DNA from: Cercis canadensis
Lineage: Eukaryota > Streptophyta > Magnoliopsida > Fabales > Fabaceae
Direction: 5' to 3'
DNA length: 64,000 nucleotides
Assembly (NCBI GenBank): GCA_003255065.1
Contig: QAOA01001042.1
Coordinates: 178,874 to 242,873, forward strand
Below the pieces are notes generated by a model that saw only the letters and a program-made list of their open reading frames with translations, ran no database searches and was not told the origin of the DNA. Position 1 is the first letter of the stretch; the number at the start of each line of letters is the position of its first letter. Made by a program: the position numbers and the translations under genes. Positions 34,596 through 45,137 of this stretch are shown here, piece by piece.

Positions 34596-36429
34596 CTAAT
34601 TACCATCCTCACTTCCCTCCACAAAACTAATTTCACCTCTAGGGTCACGCAACTCCCCTACACCCTCTTGAAAACCAAACACATCTTTCTCATCCTCCTG
34701 CAAGCTCCACAGTTTAAGGTCCTCTACTTCTGCTCCCATCCATTGATCACCACCAAAACTACCACCCTTCTGGTCAGTTTCCTTATCGACTAACGAATTC
34801 TGAACCGTACAAAATTACAATACTAATTGCAACTAAATTGTAATATAGGATGCAACCAGTGTCGTCTCCCAAGGATTCACTAGAACAGTTAATCTACTAA
34901 GACTCACATAGGAATAGAACTAGAGGGTTTTGTGTTGAATGTAGAATGTTAAGAATCCAGAAAGTAGTAAACTGAATTTAGTCAAATAAAAGAAAACGTA
35001 ATCAACTCAAGCAGGCAACCAAACTGTAATCCATGCTTGTTCACTAAAGGTTATCTAAATCTGATTTAATTCTTGGTTAAATGTTACTTGGAACCTCTAA
35101 CAGCAACACTTATAATTCCTACTGATTACTAATTAGGATTCAATTAATCTTGGAACTAAGAATCTAGGCAACCGCTCTATATCACTAAGTCCAGATTAAT
35201 TTGAGAAACGAATTGTCCAAGTTAACCATATAATAAAAACCTTTAAAATATGATTACCAATTTGATTACTGTGATGAATCTAATCAACCAATTTAAATTC
35301 ATATAAAACATGCAATCAAAGTACCATTTAATCACATGAAGATGGGAAGAAGCAGTAATTCAAATTATATTAAATCAAACCTGGATTGAAGCACAAGAAC
35401 TATGGATTAGCAAGTCTAGTTCCTTTTGAATCGATTACAGAAGTACTTAGCCTTCCATGAAAGGCTTAAACACAAAACAAAGGTATAAACTCGAACTCAG
35501 GAATAGGAGGCAGTAGCTTCAGATGATAATGTGGTGATCTCTATTTTTCTCAACAACTTAAGAATAAATACTAGCTGGCTGCCTCCTCTAGGTTTTCTAA
35601 TTACAAAATAAACCTAGTTTCCTAAATCTTTAATGGTAAAAACGTGATTAAACCCTAGTGACATGTGTGCTGACCTAAATAGTAGATGTTGGGCCAATAA
35701 ACAAGTATTGGTCCAATAGGCAGGCCCAAGGAATGGAATAAGTCGATACTGGGCGGATGCTGAAAATCTAGACTGCTTGCATGCGAATTTCAGTTGTCCA
35801 GATGCGAGAATCAGCTTCTGGGATCTGCATATGAAATGTAGAATTTTCTGTCAGATTTCCTATGAAACTAGAATCGTATAATAGGACATTGCAGCTCAAG
35901 ATATAGTGAAAAACGTAAACAGTGCCAAAAATCAATAATTATGCAATTAAAGTCCAAAAGCACCAACAAGTTCAAATCCACAAAATACGTCTATGGGCTA
36001 TGGAAATCAGCAGAAACACACATTAAAAGTCTAAGTATAAGGGAAACAAATAGTGTGAAATAATGTCTTATCATCGATCCCCTTAAATATAGCATCCTCA
36101 TCTTGATTATCAGGACCCTTCTTTTTCAACCACCACTGATCGTCGCCGACTACCTCACCGGTGCCTTTTTACATTTCATCATTAAATCCACCAAGGCTTC
36201 CAGCATCAAACTTCTCCTCATTTTCCCCAATTTTTTTTTTCCAGAATTGGTCTTTCCCAGTATTATTGTTGGTGCAAAAGTAATTGGAAAAGGAAATAAA
36301 TTTTTGGGTTTTTCTAGAATAGGAGAAATGGGTTGGTAGGGGATTCAACTGAGATTTTGAAGAAACCAATAGCAAGTTACGGAAATGGGAGGGTTTAGGT
36401 ATAAGGTGAGAGAGCATGGTGATGAACAC
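34596..36429 (-). pseudogene. captured gene fragment, organelle-targeted-like, split by an LTR
   Basis: On the minus strand ATG at 36429 opens a frame rich in S, R, K and hydrophobic residues (MFITMLSHLIPKPSHFRNLL, FSYSRKTQKFISFSNYF), like a mitochondrial presequence. It continues as an acidic protein with GPDNQDEDAIFKGID, WSLQEDEKDVFGFQEG and DPRGEISFVEGSEDGN, to TAG at 34596-34598. One TAA (36169-36171) interrupts it. The solo LTR 34791-36073 interrupts it too. When the LTR and one target-duplication copy are ignored, the frame is continuous, which supports both the LTR limits and a coding origin. I suspect a plant mitochondrial protein such as a small-subunit ribosomal protein, but I am not sure. 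Confidence 0.55.
34791..36073 (-). mobile_element. solo LTR inside the captured gene
   Basis: On the minus strand it starts TGATAAGACATT (at 36073). Flanks are TCGAC (34786-34790) and TCGAT (36074-36078), a 4/5 target duplication. It contains clusters typical of an LTR, such as the GGTTGCATCC and CACTGG blocks at its U5 side. No PBS or internal coding remains. Reading-frame continuity of the host fragment across it confirms the borders. The U5 end is TTA rather than the canonical CA, so the left border is slightly less sure. Confidence 0.65.
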
Positions 36430-36881
36430 AGGACATGAAAGGGAGCTTGAACCTACTGAAAGCTAGGCCTTGCAATCGAGGATTTGGGGGTCTTCAAGAA
36501 CTCACCATTCTTAGATTTTAACCCTTGAACCAACTGACTTCGAGTGATCAAATGATTATGAATGAAGGTGATGTGAGTTGTAGAGAGAGAGAGAGAAAAA
36601 AATGAGAGAGGAGGGGCAGACGGGGAAGAGAGAGAGAGAGAGAAATGAGAGAGAAGGTTGTTTTTTAGTTTTTTAATGTGCCACATCACCACATAACGGC
36701 TATGTCAACACTTAACGTGCCAAGTGACAATTTTTGTCAAATCTCACTAACGGACCCAAGCAGAGGACTAAATTATTGGCAGAAGGAATGTAAATTCGAT
36801 GACTCAATTGGCACCAAAAATAAATGAAGGACTAAAGTGTCTGTAAGAGCATTTTTCAATGACTAAAAAGGGGTTTTACTC

Positions 36882-37937
36882 AAAAAAAGAAGTGAGAAAC
36901 CATAAGTTGGACTTACAATTTGGCTAATAATGCTACCTTTTCTGTTTGGCAATAATTTTATCAAGTAAATCCCTTCCCACTGTCCTCTTTATTGTCTATA
37001 CATCCTAAAACACCAACCCAAAGGTGTACATAATAAAGTGGCAATCTTTTTATTAAGTAATTTGCAAATCACTTCTGCCAAAGTTTTGAAATATCAAGTT
37101 GTGCTTACATTCATTCAGGAAAAAAGACAAAGACAAGGAAAGAACTACTACCTAACAAATAAACTAATTCAGTAGTCACATAACAAAGAAAAGTAAGGCC
37201 TCATCAAAAGTTAAACAACAGTTCATGTCCATTGAATTCAATTTAAAGATTACTAACACATTGATTTAAGAATTCTTCAAAGTAACATCTCAACAAAAAT
37301 ACCTAAACCATCTATCTTGTGTTCATCGATATACACATAAAATGCCAAAAGATTCATGAACCCATATGGAAAATGGAAAAATAAATCTGCAGCATTCTAT
37401 TCATAGAAACGCCAAATCAACCTCTCAAAAAAATAAAAGTTACTGATTTCTAGTCAGACGTCACAATTTAGTTTCCAACTCTCTAAGATTCCTCAGTCAA
37501 TTTTACATTTTTCTCTATTTACCTAATGTTTTAATAATAATTTCACATCAACTTTAAAAAATAAACAACACACATCTGCATTGGCAGTGCTGGAGTTCAT
37601 CTCAAGGAAGGTGTTCTTCAATTTTGATATTTGACACATTGGGTAACTTAAGGAAGGTGTTCTTCAATTTTGATACCTTCATAAATAATCTAAAGCTGAG
37701 AATCTGCTAACTATTTACAAATCTAAATCTGTTTAGGCTTCTTTTTCTAGAAACCGAATAAGAAAAACTCAAGAGGAAGACCTGTATCAGCTAAATTGTT
37801 ACTAAACACTTAGAAGTGCTTGTCCTGCTGTTTTATTCTGGTTGTGTACTAATAATTCATTAATTTTGTGAGTTCTTAGAGCTTTCTCAATTCAATGGAA
37901 TATATTGAAGGGAGCTTTTGAGCTATCCAGACCTTTA
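36882..37937. other. AT-rich DNA, nothing recognised
   Basis: Only a short imperfect direct repeat (about 37609-37640 and 37650-37680, AAGGAAGGTGTTCTTCAA) was seen. No gene was recognised. Confidence 0.5.
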
Positions 37938-38408
37938 GGGTCTGTTTGGGAGTTTGAAGTGAGGAGAAAGGAGAAGTAAGAGAGGGAAAGGAAGAGAAAA
38001 GAAAGGGAGCAATTTTTCTCTCCTTTGTTTGGATGATTAAAATGAGCAAAAAGAAATAAAAGGAAAATAAAAGTTCAATTGTAAAATATTTTTATTAGTT
38101 TATCCTTTATTATTAAAATAGACATATTTAATATAAAATTAAATAATATAATACACTTATTTCTTAATAAAGGGGTAAGGTATTTTTAAAAAAATAAAGA
38201 AATATAATAGTCATTTTAACATATTTCCTCTCCAAACCCCCTAATTTGGAGAAACACAAAAATGGACCAAAAAAGAAGTGTGGAAGTTGCATCTTACCCA
38301 CCGGTCTCTTTTTTTTTTTTAAGATAAATCTTCCAAACAAAGGAGATGTGAGTTTTATTCCTTCATTCTCCTTTCCTTTCCCCTCCAAAGTAACTCCCAA
38401 ACAAACTC
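37938..38408. mobile_element. Tourist-like MITE (PIF/Harbinger), copy 2
   Basis: This 471-bp element is in the same orientation as 32861-33328 and clearly the same family. It is flanked by TTA on both sides (37935-37937, 38409-38411). Termini are GGGTCTGTTTGGGAG and the inverted GAGTTTGTTTGGGAG. It has no coding capacity. Confidence 0.85.
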
Positions 38409-39120
38409 TTAGTGAAACTTTTGCCTATAGTACTTAGTGAAGCTGCTAGAAGCTTTTAATCATATAAATGTTGTATATGGAGTTAAATGGAAAAATGGTA
38501 TGAGAATTTGTATCATATGATGAATGTTTATACTTGAGAGTGGCTCGTCCCCTTTTAGATAAACTAAAATTTGGAAATTTCCTATTTCCCATAATGATAT
38601 ATACTGAGTAAATCTGGTCTAAACTTACTTTAGATTGAAATTTCACACATTGCAGACAAGAAAGGTTAACTACCATAACATCATGCCGATCTATTCATCA
38701 AATGTGATTCTTCCTTCTGAAAAATCAAATTTGAAAAATCCCCAAAACTAACCAAATGCAACTCTAGTATTTCCATTTTGTAGTTACATCTTGATGATGA
38801 CAAGACAATGTCATGAGACAACAAAGATTTGCATGTGAAAGATGATTCCTGCACCTAACTAACCTCAGCTAGAACTCAAGTGATGCAGTTGAAGAAGTAA
38901 AATAATCGATTGGGAACAAAAATTGTTCTCTATACCGAAGTGTTGGCCTCTAATTGTAAGTTGCATGTTGTCTTCAATAATGTCCTTTTTGTAATCAGAT
39001 TAAAATTAGAAAGCACCGAAACTTGCGTTTTTGGGACGTACCCATTTTGGGTACGTTTCTAAAACACAAAATGCATCCCCTTGGTCGAAAAGTTGATTTT
39101 TTTTCTTTTTTTTGCATTTT

Positions 39121-39303
39121 GAAATGCACTGCCATGGAAGACGATGATCTCGAATCTATGTTTGGTTTCATCCATGACTTCATGTTCTGCCAAGCACTAT
39201 TGCTGGTTGCTGTTTTGTGGGAGAAAATTTCTTCTGGGATTGGGACATCGAGCACTGTTGCAAGCCCATCTTTGCAATGAAGGTTAGGACACAACTTCTT
39301 CAT
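39121..39303 (-). pseudogene. DUF620 N-terminal coding fragment, copy 1
   Basis: Minus-strand ATG at 39303 encodes MKKLCPNLHCKDGLATVLDV, then PIPEEIFSH, SAWQNMKSWMKP and SRSSSSMAVHF. This is the conserved start of plant DUF620 proteins (function unknown). Homology stops after about 61 residues, where K-rich low-complexity sequence begins. Confidence 0.65.
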
Positions 39304-39404
39304 CAGAGAAGCAAAGAAGCAGAGAACAGAGGAGCGTATTTGATTTGATTGCCAAAGAGAATCTGTGATATCTAATTCAGAGAGAGAGAGTGTGTGTGAG
39401 ATAC

Positions 39405-39499
39405 CTAAGGACTTCGTTATCCCTCTCAACTTCGCTGACCTCGGCGAAGAAGTTTTTGAGTAGTAAATCTTCATCGACGCTAAAGGTTGTCTCTCCCAT
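39405..39499 (-). pseudogene. DNAJC8/SPF31-like exon 1 fragment, copy 1
   Basis: Minus-strand ATG at 39499 encodes MGETTFSVDEDLLLKNFFAE then VSEVERDNEVL, ending at a good donor AG|GTATCT. This matches the N-terminus of plant SPF31/DNAJC8-type J-domain proteins, spliceosome-associated co-chaperones, in which the J domain follows in later exons. Those exons are not found downstream; DUF620 sequence lies there instead. It is therefore a captured or broken first exon. Confidence 0.65.
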
Positions 39500-39788
39500 A
39501 TTTGCTTTCTCTTTGCTCCCAAAGAATTGAGATTCTGATTATGAATAAAAAAACAGCAGAGAGCGAATTCGCCAATCATCTATTTTTTTTTATTATTAAT
39601 ATACCGAAGTGTTGGCCTCTAATTGTAAGTTGCATGTTGTCTTCAGTAATGTCCTTTTTGTAATCAGATTAAAATTAGAAAGCACAGAAACTTGCGTTTT
39701 TGGGACGTACCCATTTTGGGTACGCTTCTGAAACACAAAATGCATCCCCTTAGTCTAAAAGCTGATTTTTTTCTTTTTTTTGCATTTC

Positions 39789-39971
39789 GAAATGCACTGC
39801 CATGGAAGACGATGATCTCGAATCTGTGTTTGGTTTCATCCATGACTTCATGTTCTGCCAAGCACTATTGCTGGTTGCTGTTTTGTGGGAGAAAATTTCT
39901 TCTGGGATTGGGACCTCGAGCACTGTTGCAAGCCCATCCTTGCAATGAAGGTTAGGACACAACTTCTTCAT
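39789..39971 (-). pseudogene. DUF620 N-terminal coding fragment, copy 2
   Basis: Same 61-residue stretch as in unit 1 with a few substitutions (VLEVPIPEE, KPNTDSR). It stays open, so the duplication is recent or mutation is slow. Confidence 0.65.
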
Positions 39972-40169
39972 CAGAGAAGCAAAGAAGCAGAGAACAAAGG
40001 AGCATACACAGCTTCTTCATCAGAGAAGCATTCATCAGAGAAGCAGAGAACAGAGGAGCATACACAGCTTCTTCATCAGAGAAGCAGAGAACAGAGGAGC
40101 GTATTTGATTTGATTGCCAAAGAGAATCTGTGATATCTAATTCAGAGAGAGAGAGAGAGAGTGAGATAC

Positions 40170-40264
40170 CTAAGGACTTCGTTATCCCTCTCAACTTCGC
40201 CGACCTCGGCGAAGAAGTTTTTGAGTAGTAAATCTTCATCGACGCTAAAGGTTGTCTCTCCCAT
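40170..40264 (-). pseudogene. DNAJC8/SPF31-like exon 1 fragment, copy 2
   Basis: Same as the 39405-39499 fragment, with S to G at one position (EVGEVERDNEVL). The donor site is intact. It belongs to tandem unit 2. Confidence 0.65.
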
Positions 40265-40418
40265 ATTTGCTTTCTCTTTGCTCCCAAAGAATTGAGATTT
40301 TGATTATGAAGAAAAAACAGCAGAGAGCGAATTCGCNTCATCTATTTTTTTTTATTATTATTATAGTAACTTTTTGATGATTCTGGTTAAATTTTTCATT
40401 CTAAATAGAGTATGTGTC

Positions 40419-40421
<3 letters not shown>

Positions 40422-40465
<44 letters not shown>
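40422..40465. repeat. (TA)n microsatellite
   Basis: About 22 uninterrupted TA units. Confidence 0.95.
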
Positions 40466-40470
<5 letters not shown>

Positions 40471-40685
40471 GAAATAGTGTACTCATATCCTATATTTTAA
40501 AAAACATCGTACCGGTGTTTTGTATTTGTATCTCAATAAATCTATTAAAATAGTTGAGAGTGGGATGTGATCTATTGCATTTTACAAGGAATTGATCAGC
40601 TACGGCTTAGCGGTTCCAAGAACCAACACCTTATTTTCATCTGTAATCACTCTTCTGAAAGTGACTTATGGTTACATTGGTGAGT

Positions 40686-41934
40686 ATGGCAATTTGCCCC
40701 ATACCCAACGGGGCCCCAGTATTTTTACCCGTTTGGGTACAGGTATGGGGCAGAAAAATGGGGATGGGGATGGGTAATTTTATAATGGTGGGTCCGGGGA
40801 TGGGTAACCTTCTCCCCACCCCGCCCCGCCCCACACTATACATAAATAAATTATATATATATATATATAATACATTTGACAATCATATATCATTGCTCAT
40901 GTTTTCTAAGTTTATTTATATCAAGTAAATCATTTTCCGTGTTTCATTACATTAAGTAGTTACTCATAATTATATTATTTTGCCTTCTTTAATATTTCAT
41001 GGTAATTGTGAAGGGACTATGTGAATATGTGAATGCTATTTCATAAAAAAGTGCTTTTGGGAAATTGAATCTTTTTGAATGTCAACAATTTTCCTTCAGA
41101 CGATTAAAGATGTGGTTTGAATGTCAACAAGGGATGTCTTCTACATACTTTGCAAAGCAAATTTGTACATATTTTCATCATAAAAAATGTTGCATGACTA
41201 ATATCAACCTTAATCTTATTAATATAAGTAAATAGATACATATGTGGAAGTGTTATCATTTCAATTATTTTCTAAGGTAACCCGAGTAAACAAGCTTGAA
41301 TTTCAATTAGGCATCTAAAACAAACTTTTTCAATTAATATGTGTGTCCAATTAATGTGTACTTGATGTGGCATATTGTGCTACCTAAGAATATGTGTTAA
41401 TATTTTTGAATCTTGAATTACTTTGGTCAATGATTCATATTTTGTAGATATAAATTTTCATTGCATGATTATGCTTAAGGGACTATAAGCATTTGTTTCC
41501 CATCTCAATAAAAACTATGTAAATTGTTACACTGCTAGCAATACATCCATTTGAGTCATAAGTTAATGGCTTCAAATTTCTAGTCTATTTATCAAGGATT
41601 CATTTCACTTTTCAAGTTCAAATTACCCTTTTTCCTAAGCTTCAAACTATGTAAATTCTTGATGATGTTATTTGAGGATTATTTATCTTATCTTGTTCAA
41701 TTAAACTTGAATTTCAATTAGAAATCATGATCGATGGATTAAATTTGTAAATTGTGTATATTTAAAAAAGTATAGCTATATGGGTAAATGGGGCGGAGCA
41801 TAGGGCAAATGGAAATTTAATGGGACTGGGATGAGGATATTAAAAAATCCCTGCCAGGGATAGGTCTGAGGATGGGGCCTGGGGATGTCTTTCGGGGATG
41901 GGGACGGGGAGTCCCTGCCCCATTGTCATCCCTA
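40686..41934. mobile_element. non-autonomous hAT-like element
   Basis: Flanks GGTGAGT at 40679-40685 and 41935-41941 fit a 7-8-bp hAT target duplication. The ends are G/C-rich imperfect inverted repeats (ATGGCAATTTGCCCC versus inverted TAGGGATGACAATGGGGC), with many GGGGATGGGGA units near both ends and AT-rich sequence inside. There is no transposase. Confidence 0.65.
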
Positions 41935-42273
41935 GGTGAGTGGGAATAATTTTAGCTATGGTTCCTGTTTTGGTTGATGTTACGGCCAGGGAACTGACAT
42001 CTTGATGGAGCTAATCTATTGGATTTTTTTTTTTTTAAAAAAAANTTTTTAAAAAAAAAAAAAAACTTTGCTTTTTTGGTCCTATTTTTAATTCTATTAA
42101 TTGCTAGTCTTGTTTGTGTGTTATTCTTAATGCATGTTTGCAATGAATGAATTTAGATTTGTGATGAAATATGGATGTTACTGGAACTTGTTAGCAAGTC
42201 TTTTTTTTTTTTTTTTTTTTNTTTTTTTTTTTTTTTGGAGTTGTCATTTGTGCATGCAAATCAATATATAGAT

Positions 42274-42375
42274 GTACCGAGTTCTTGTGCCGAGTTCAAA
42301 TCCTATTGAGAGTGGGTGCGGTGGGATTTTGAGAAGGAATAGACTATCCCTATTCCTCTAGCATACAAAAAAAAA
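42274..42375 (+). mobile_element. short SINE with 15-bp target duplication
   Basis: AATCAATATATAGAT occurs at 42259-42273 and 42376-42390. Between them lie a pol III box-B-like GAGTTCAAATCC and a 102-bp body ending in A-rich sequence. A long target duplication plus an A-tail is the hallmark of target-primed reverse transcription. The box A region is weak, so the copy may be 5'-truncated. Confidence 0.75.
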
Positions 42376-42414
42376 AATCAATATATAGATTTTATTTTGT
42401 TAGTTTTTGCTAAA

Positions 42415-42805
42415 GCTACCACACGTCTTTTTATGTGGTAGCCTACACCACCTCCTCATTGAGGAGGGTTTTGGCGAGACTCATATTAAAATTTGTGTCA
42501 TTGCAAAAATCTTAAAAAATATAATCACCATATAGGTCAAATCCCAAAATAATTGATAGAATTTAAGTTTAATCGCGTCAAAAAAATTACTATTTCGCAT
42601 TATCTTTTTCATATTTTTTCTAACACTTTTTTTGTATTGCTTTGATTATATGTATTTTATATGAAATTAATTGTTTTAACTCATAACAGGTGACTCAATT
42701 TTTTAAAATTTTTGCAATAACATCAATTTCAGAATATGAATCTTAGCAAAAATCTCCTCAATAAAAAGGTGGTGTAAGCTACCACACAAAAATGCATGTG
42801 GTAGC
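42415..42805. mobile_element. MITE with ~60-bp inverted ends
   Basis: GCTACCACAC..TTTTTATGTGGTAGC with CCTACACCACCTCC at the left is mirrored at the right (about 42750-42805). The outer GCTAA motifs (42409-42413 and inverted 42810-42814) may be part of the ends. They resemble the GCTAA-bearing termini of 9984-10406. No clear target duplication was found. Confidence 0.65.
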
Positions 42806-42814
42806 CGAATTAGC

Positions 42815-44347
42815 ACACATCTATTTTGTTATTGAATTTGTCATTAATTTGTGTATGAAATTCAGTGGTATAAAATCAGTGTTTATATTCACTTATTCAG
42901 CTTTTTAGGGAGTTATGTCTACCAAAACACACCATTGACCTACTATTATGTTTGTAAGATTAAATAAGCCCAAGGTCATGGCGAGCACAATTTTAGGCCT
43001 ACAACAAACTATTGCACCCAAGGGCTTTCCACGCAAACTTAGCCTATTTAAAGCAAAGCCAAGTCTGACTATGTTTATTTTTTCTATGTCTATACTATTT
43101 TGATGGATGGCCATATCTTTTAAAAACTGGAAAGATACTTAAAATTTTCTTAGACAATTGATTATATATGTATTTTTCAATGACAAAAAAGAGTTTTACT
43201 CTTTAAAATATGTTCAATACTCCAGTCTACACAAATTTTAAAAAGAAAAATCTATTTTTACAAAAAAAAAGACCAAAACACTGGGAGGAGTGCAAAATCA
43301 AAGTCCATTCCTCCGAGAAAGCATATCGGTTGTGTCACAAGGTCCTCAAGTCCCATTGAAGAGCTTATAAATATTGGAGTTTTTTTTTTTTTTTCATTAC
43401 CATTGAGTATCTAGTAATAGAGATTAAACCCAGTTCCCATGGTTTTCATGCTCATGTTGATTTTCAAGGGAAAAAATTCCATTTGCTACAAATGGCTGCG
43501 GTAGATTGCATATGTTTTCTTCTTGTTACCATATTGAGACAGAGTTATCTTCTCAGCAATCTTAATCCTCCTAATGGCGAGATTTAGATAGCATTTATTT
43601 TAACATTTTTATGCACATTTGTGTTTAAGCTTTGGGTTCAACACCCTATTGCTTTGCTTAAAGCTTGAAGCAATGTTTCAAAAATCAAACTGGTGAGCGA
43701 ACCGGGATGACGAAAAAATGACTGGTCGAACCGTTAGACTACAGGTTGGACCAGTTGAATCGAACATTTTTCTAAACTCAAAGATTAACAAAAAATAAAA
43801 CATGGAGGATAAAGCACAAAAATCATTAAACTTAACTCATAAGTGAAAGTCTCAAATTTAAAGATTCAAATAACTAAAAATCAAAAGATATAAAAACCTA
43901 ATCTATATACACCTAATTTAAAATGGTGACCTATAACAAAATTAGATTGTTTTAATAGTCAATATCTCTTACAAGTTCACATACTCTTAACATAATCAAG
44001 TTCACAATTTCTAACATAACAAAATTAGATAATCAGAACATATGAATAAATAACTAGATAATCATAACAAAAAAAAAGAGACAAATAAATAAATATCCAA
44101 GAAACCAATTAAATCGTGCATAATAGACTAAGAAAAAAAATGCAAGAACATGTGGTGTCGAACTCACATAGCTGCATATGATTTTGTTCCCTCTTAGTAG
44201 AATTAGTGACACATGTGCATTAAATAATAACAAAAAATGAGGAAACAAATGAGAATATGAGGATGATAAAGCACCTATATAACACAGTACAGGTACGAGT
44301 TTCATACCTGGTACGACATTTTTCAAAAAATAAGGGTACAAGTATGC

Positions 44348-44351
<4 letters not shown>
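42815..44351. other. AT-rich DNA, nothing recognised
   Basis: Short frames only. 43690-43760 has GAACCGG/GGTTGGACC motifs like 1681-1830. No gene or RNA was recognised. Confidence 0.5.

Positions 44352-44418
<67 letters not shown>
44352..44418. repeat. (AC)n microsatellite
   Basis: About 33 AC units ending at an N (44419), so its true length is unknown. Confidence 0.9.
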
Positions 44419-44673
44419 NTATATATAATTTAATTATAAAAAAATAAATGTTTAATAAATAGATCAGTTCATAAATTTAATTTTTATTTAGTCCATGTAA
44501 ATGGGCTCTAGAAGTTAAATGAGTCAAATTCATTTAATAAAAATAATATAACAAAACAAAAAATAAAAAGAAGATAAATCCTCTTCTCTTCCCTCTCACC
44601 CTCCTTTCTCTCTCTTTCGCCCTCCTCCTCTCACCCCAACCCCATCTCGATCATTCTCCGGCTCACCCTCTCT

Positions 44674-45058
44674 TGACTAGACCTCCATCCACGGCCAACC
44701 CCCCACGTATTGCGGTCGGTCTCATTTTGTATTGGAAAATCTCTGCTACCATTCACGATATTTGCCAAAACAAACAAATCATCAGAGAAAGAGAATATAT
44801 CTGCTCTATCTTCGCCTAAATTTTAGTTATGATTCAATTATCACTACCCACGATTCAATTTTTGANTGACTAGACCTCCATCCACGGCCAACCCCCCATG
44901 TATTGCGGTCGGTCTCATTTTGTATTGGAAAATCTCTGCTACCATTCACGATATTTGCCAAAACAAACAAATCGTCAGAGAAAGAGAATATATCTGCTCT
45001 ATCTTCGCCTAAATTTTAGTTATGATTCAATTATCACTACCCACGATTCAATTTTTGA
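44674..45058. repeat. 192-bp N-separated duplicate
   Basis: 44674-44865 and 44867-45058 differ at about two bases, with N at 44866. Probably unmerged contig ends. Confidence 0.85.
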
Positions 45059-45137
45059 TTTTGAATTGACGTTTCTCTTCTATGGGGCTTGGTACAGGTC
45101 TTTCCTGGAAGCTCAAAAATCGGTGGGTTGGTATCAC

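Larger units (their letters stand above)
33963..36881. mobile_element. Mutator-like element with captured gene (Pack-MULE)
   Basis: Left end 33963-about 34250 and right end about 36590-36881 are inverted copies of each other over roughly 290 bp, beginning GAGTAAAAC, sharing AAAAATGCTCTTA.AGACACTTTAGTCC and ending in CT-rich sequence. Long inverted ends are typical of MULEs. Both ends are bordered by A-runs, so the 9-bp target duplication cannot be read. No transposase was found. Inside is a minus-strand captured reading frame and a later solo LTR. Confidence 0.75.
38932..40363. repeat. tandem pair of ~0.67-0.76-kb chimeric gene-fragment units
   Basis: Unit 1 is 38932-39600; unit 2 starts at 39601 with the same bases (ATACCGAAGTGTTGG) and runs to about 40363. 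Unit 2 is longer because a short AGCTTCTTCATCAGAGAAGC-like segment is repeated in it (39970-40085). An N at 40337 replaces about three bases. Each unit carries, on the minus strand, a J-protein first exon and a DUF620 5' coding fragment. Confidence 0.8.

Noticed and set aside
34000-36881. A MULE transposase inside the long-TIR element
   Set aside because: No transposase motifs in any frame; only captured sequence and an LTR are present.
44054-44416. Minus-strand frame with a long Cys-Val repeat
   Set aside because: It is only the translation of the (AC)n microsatellite.
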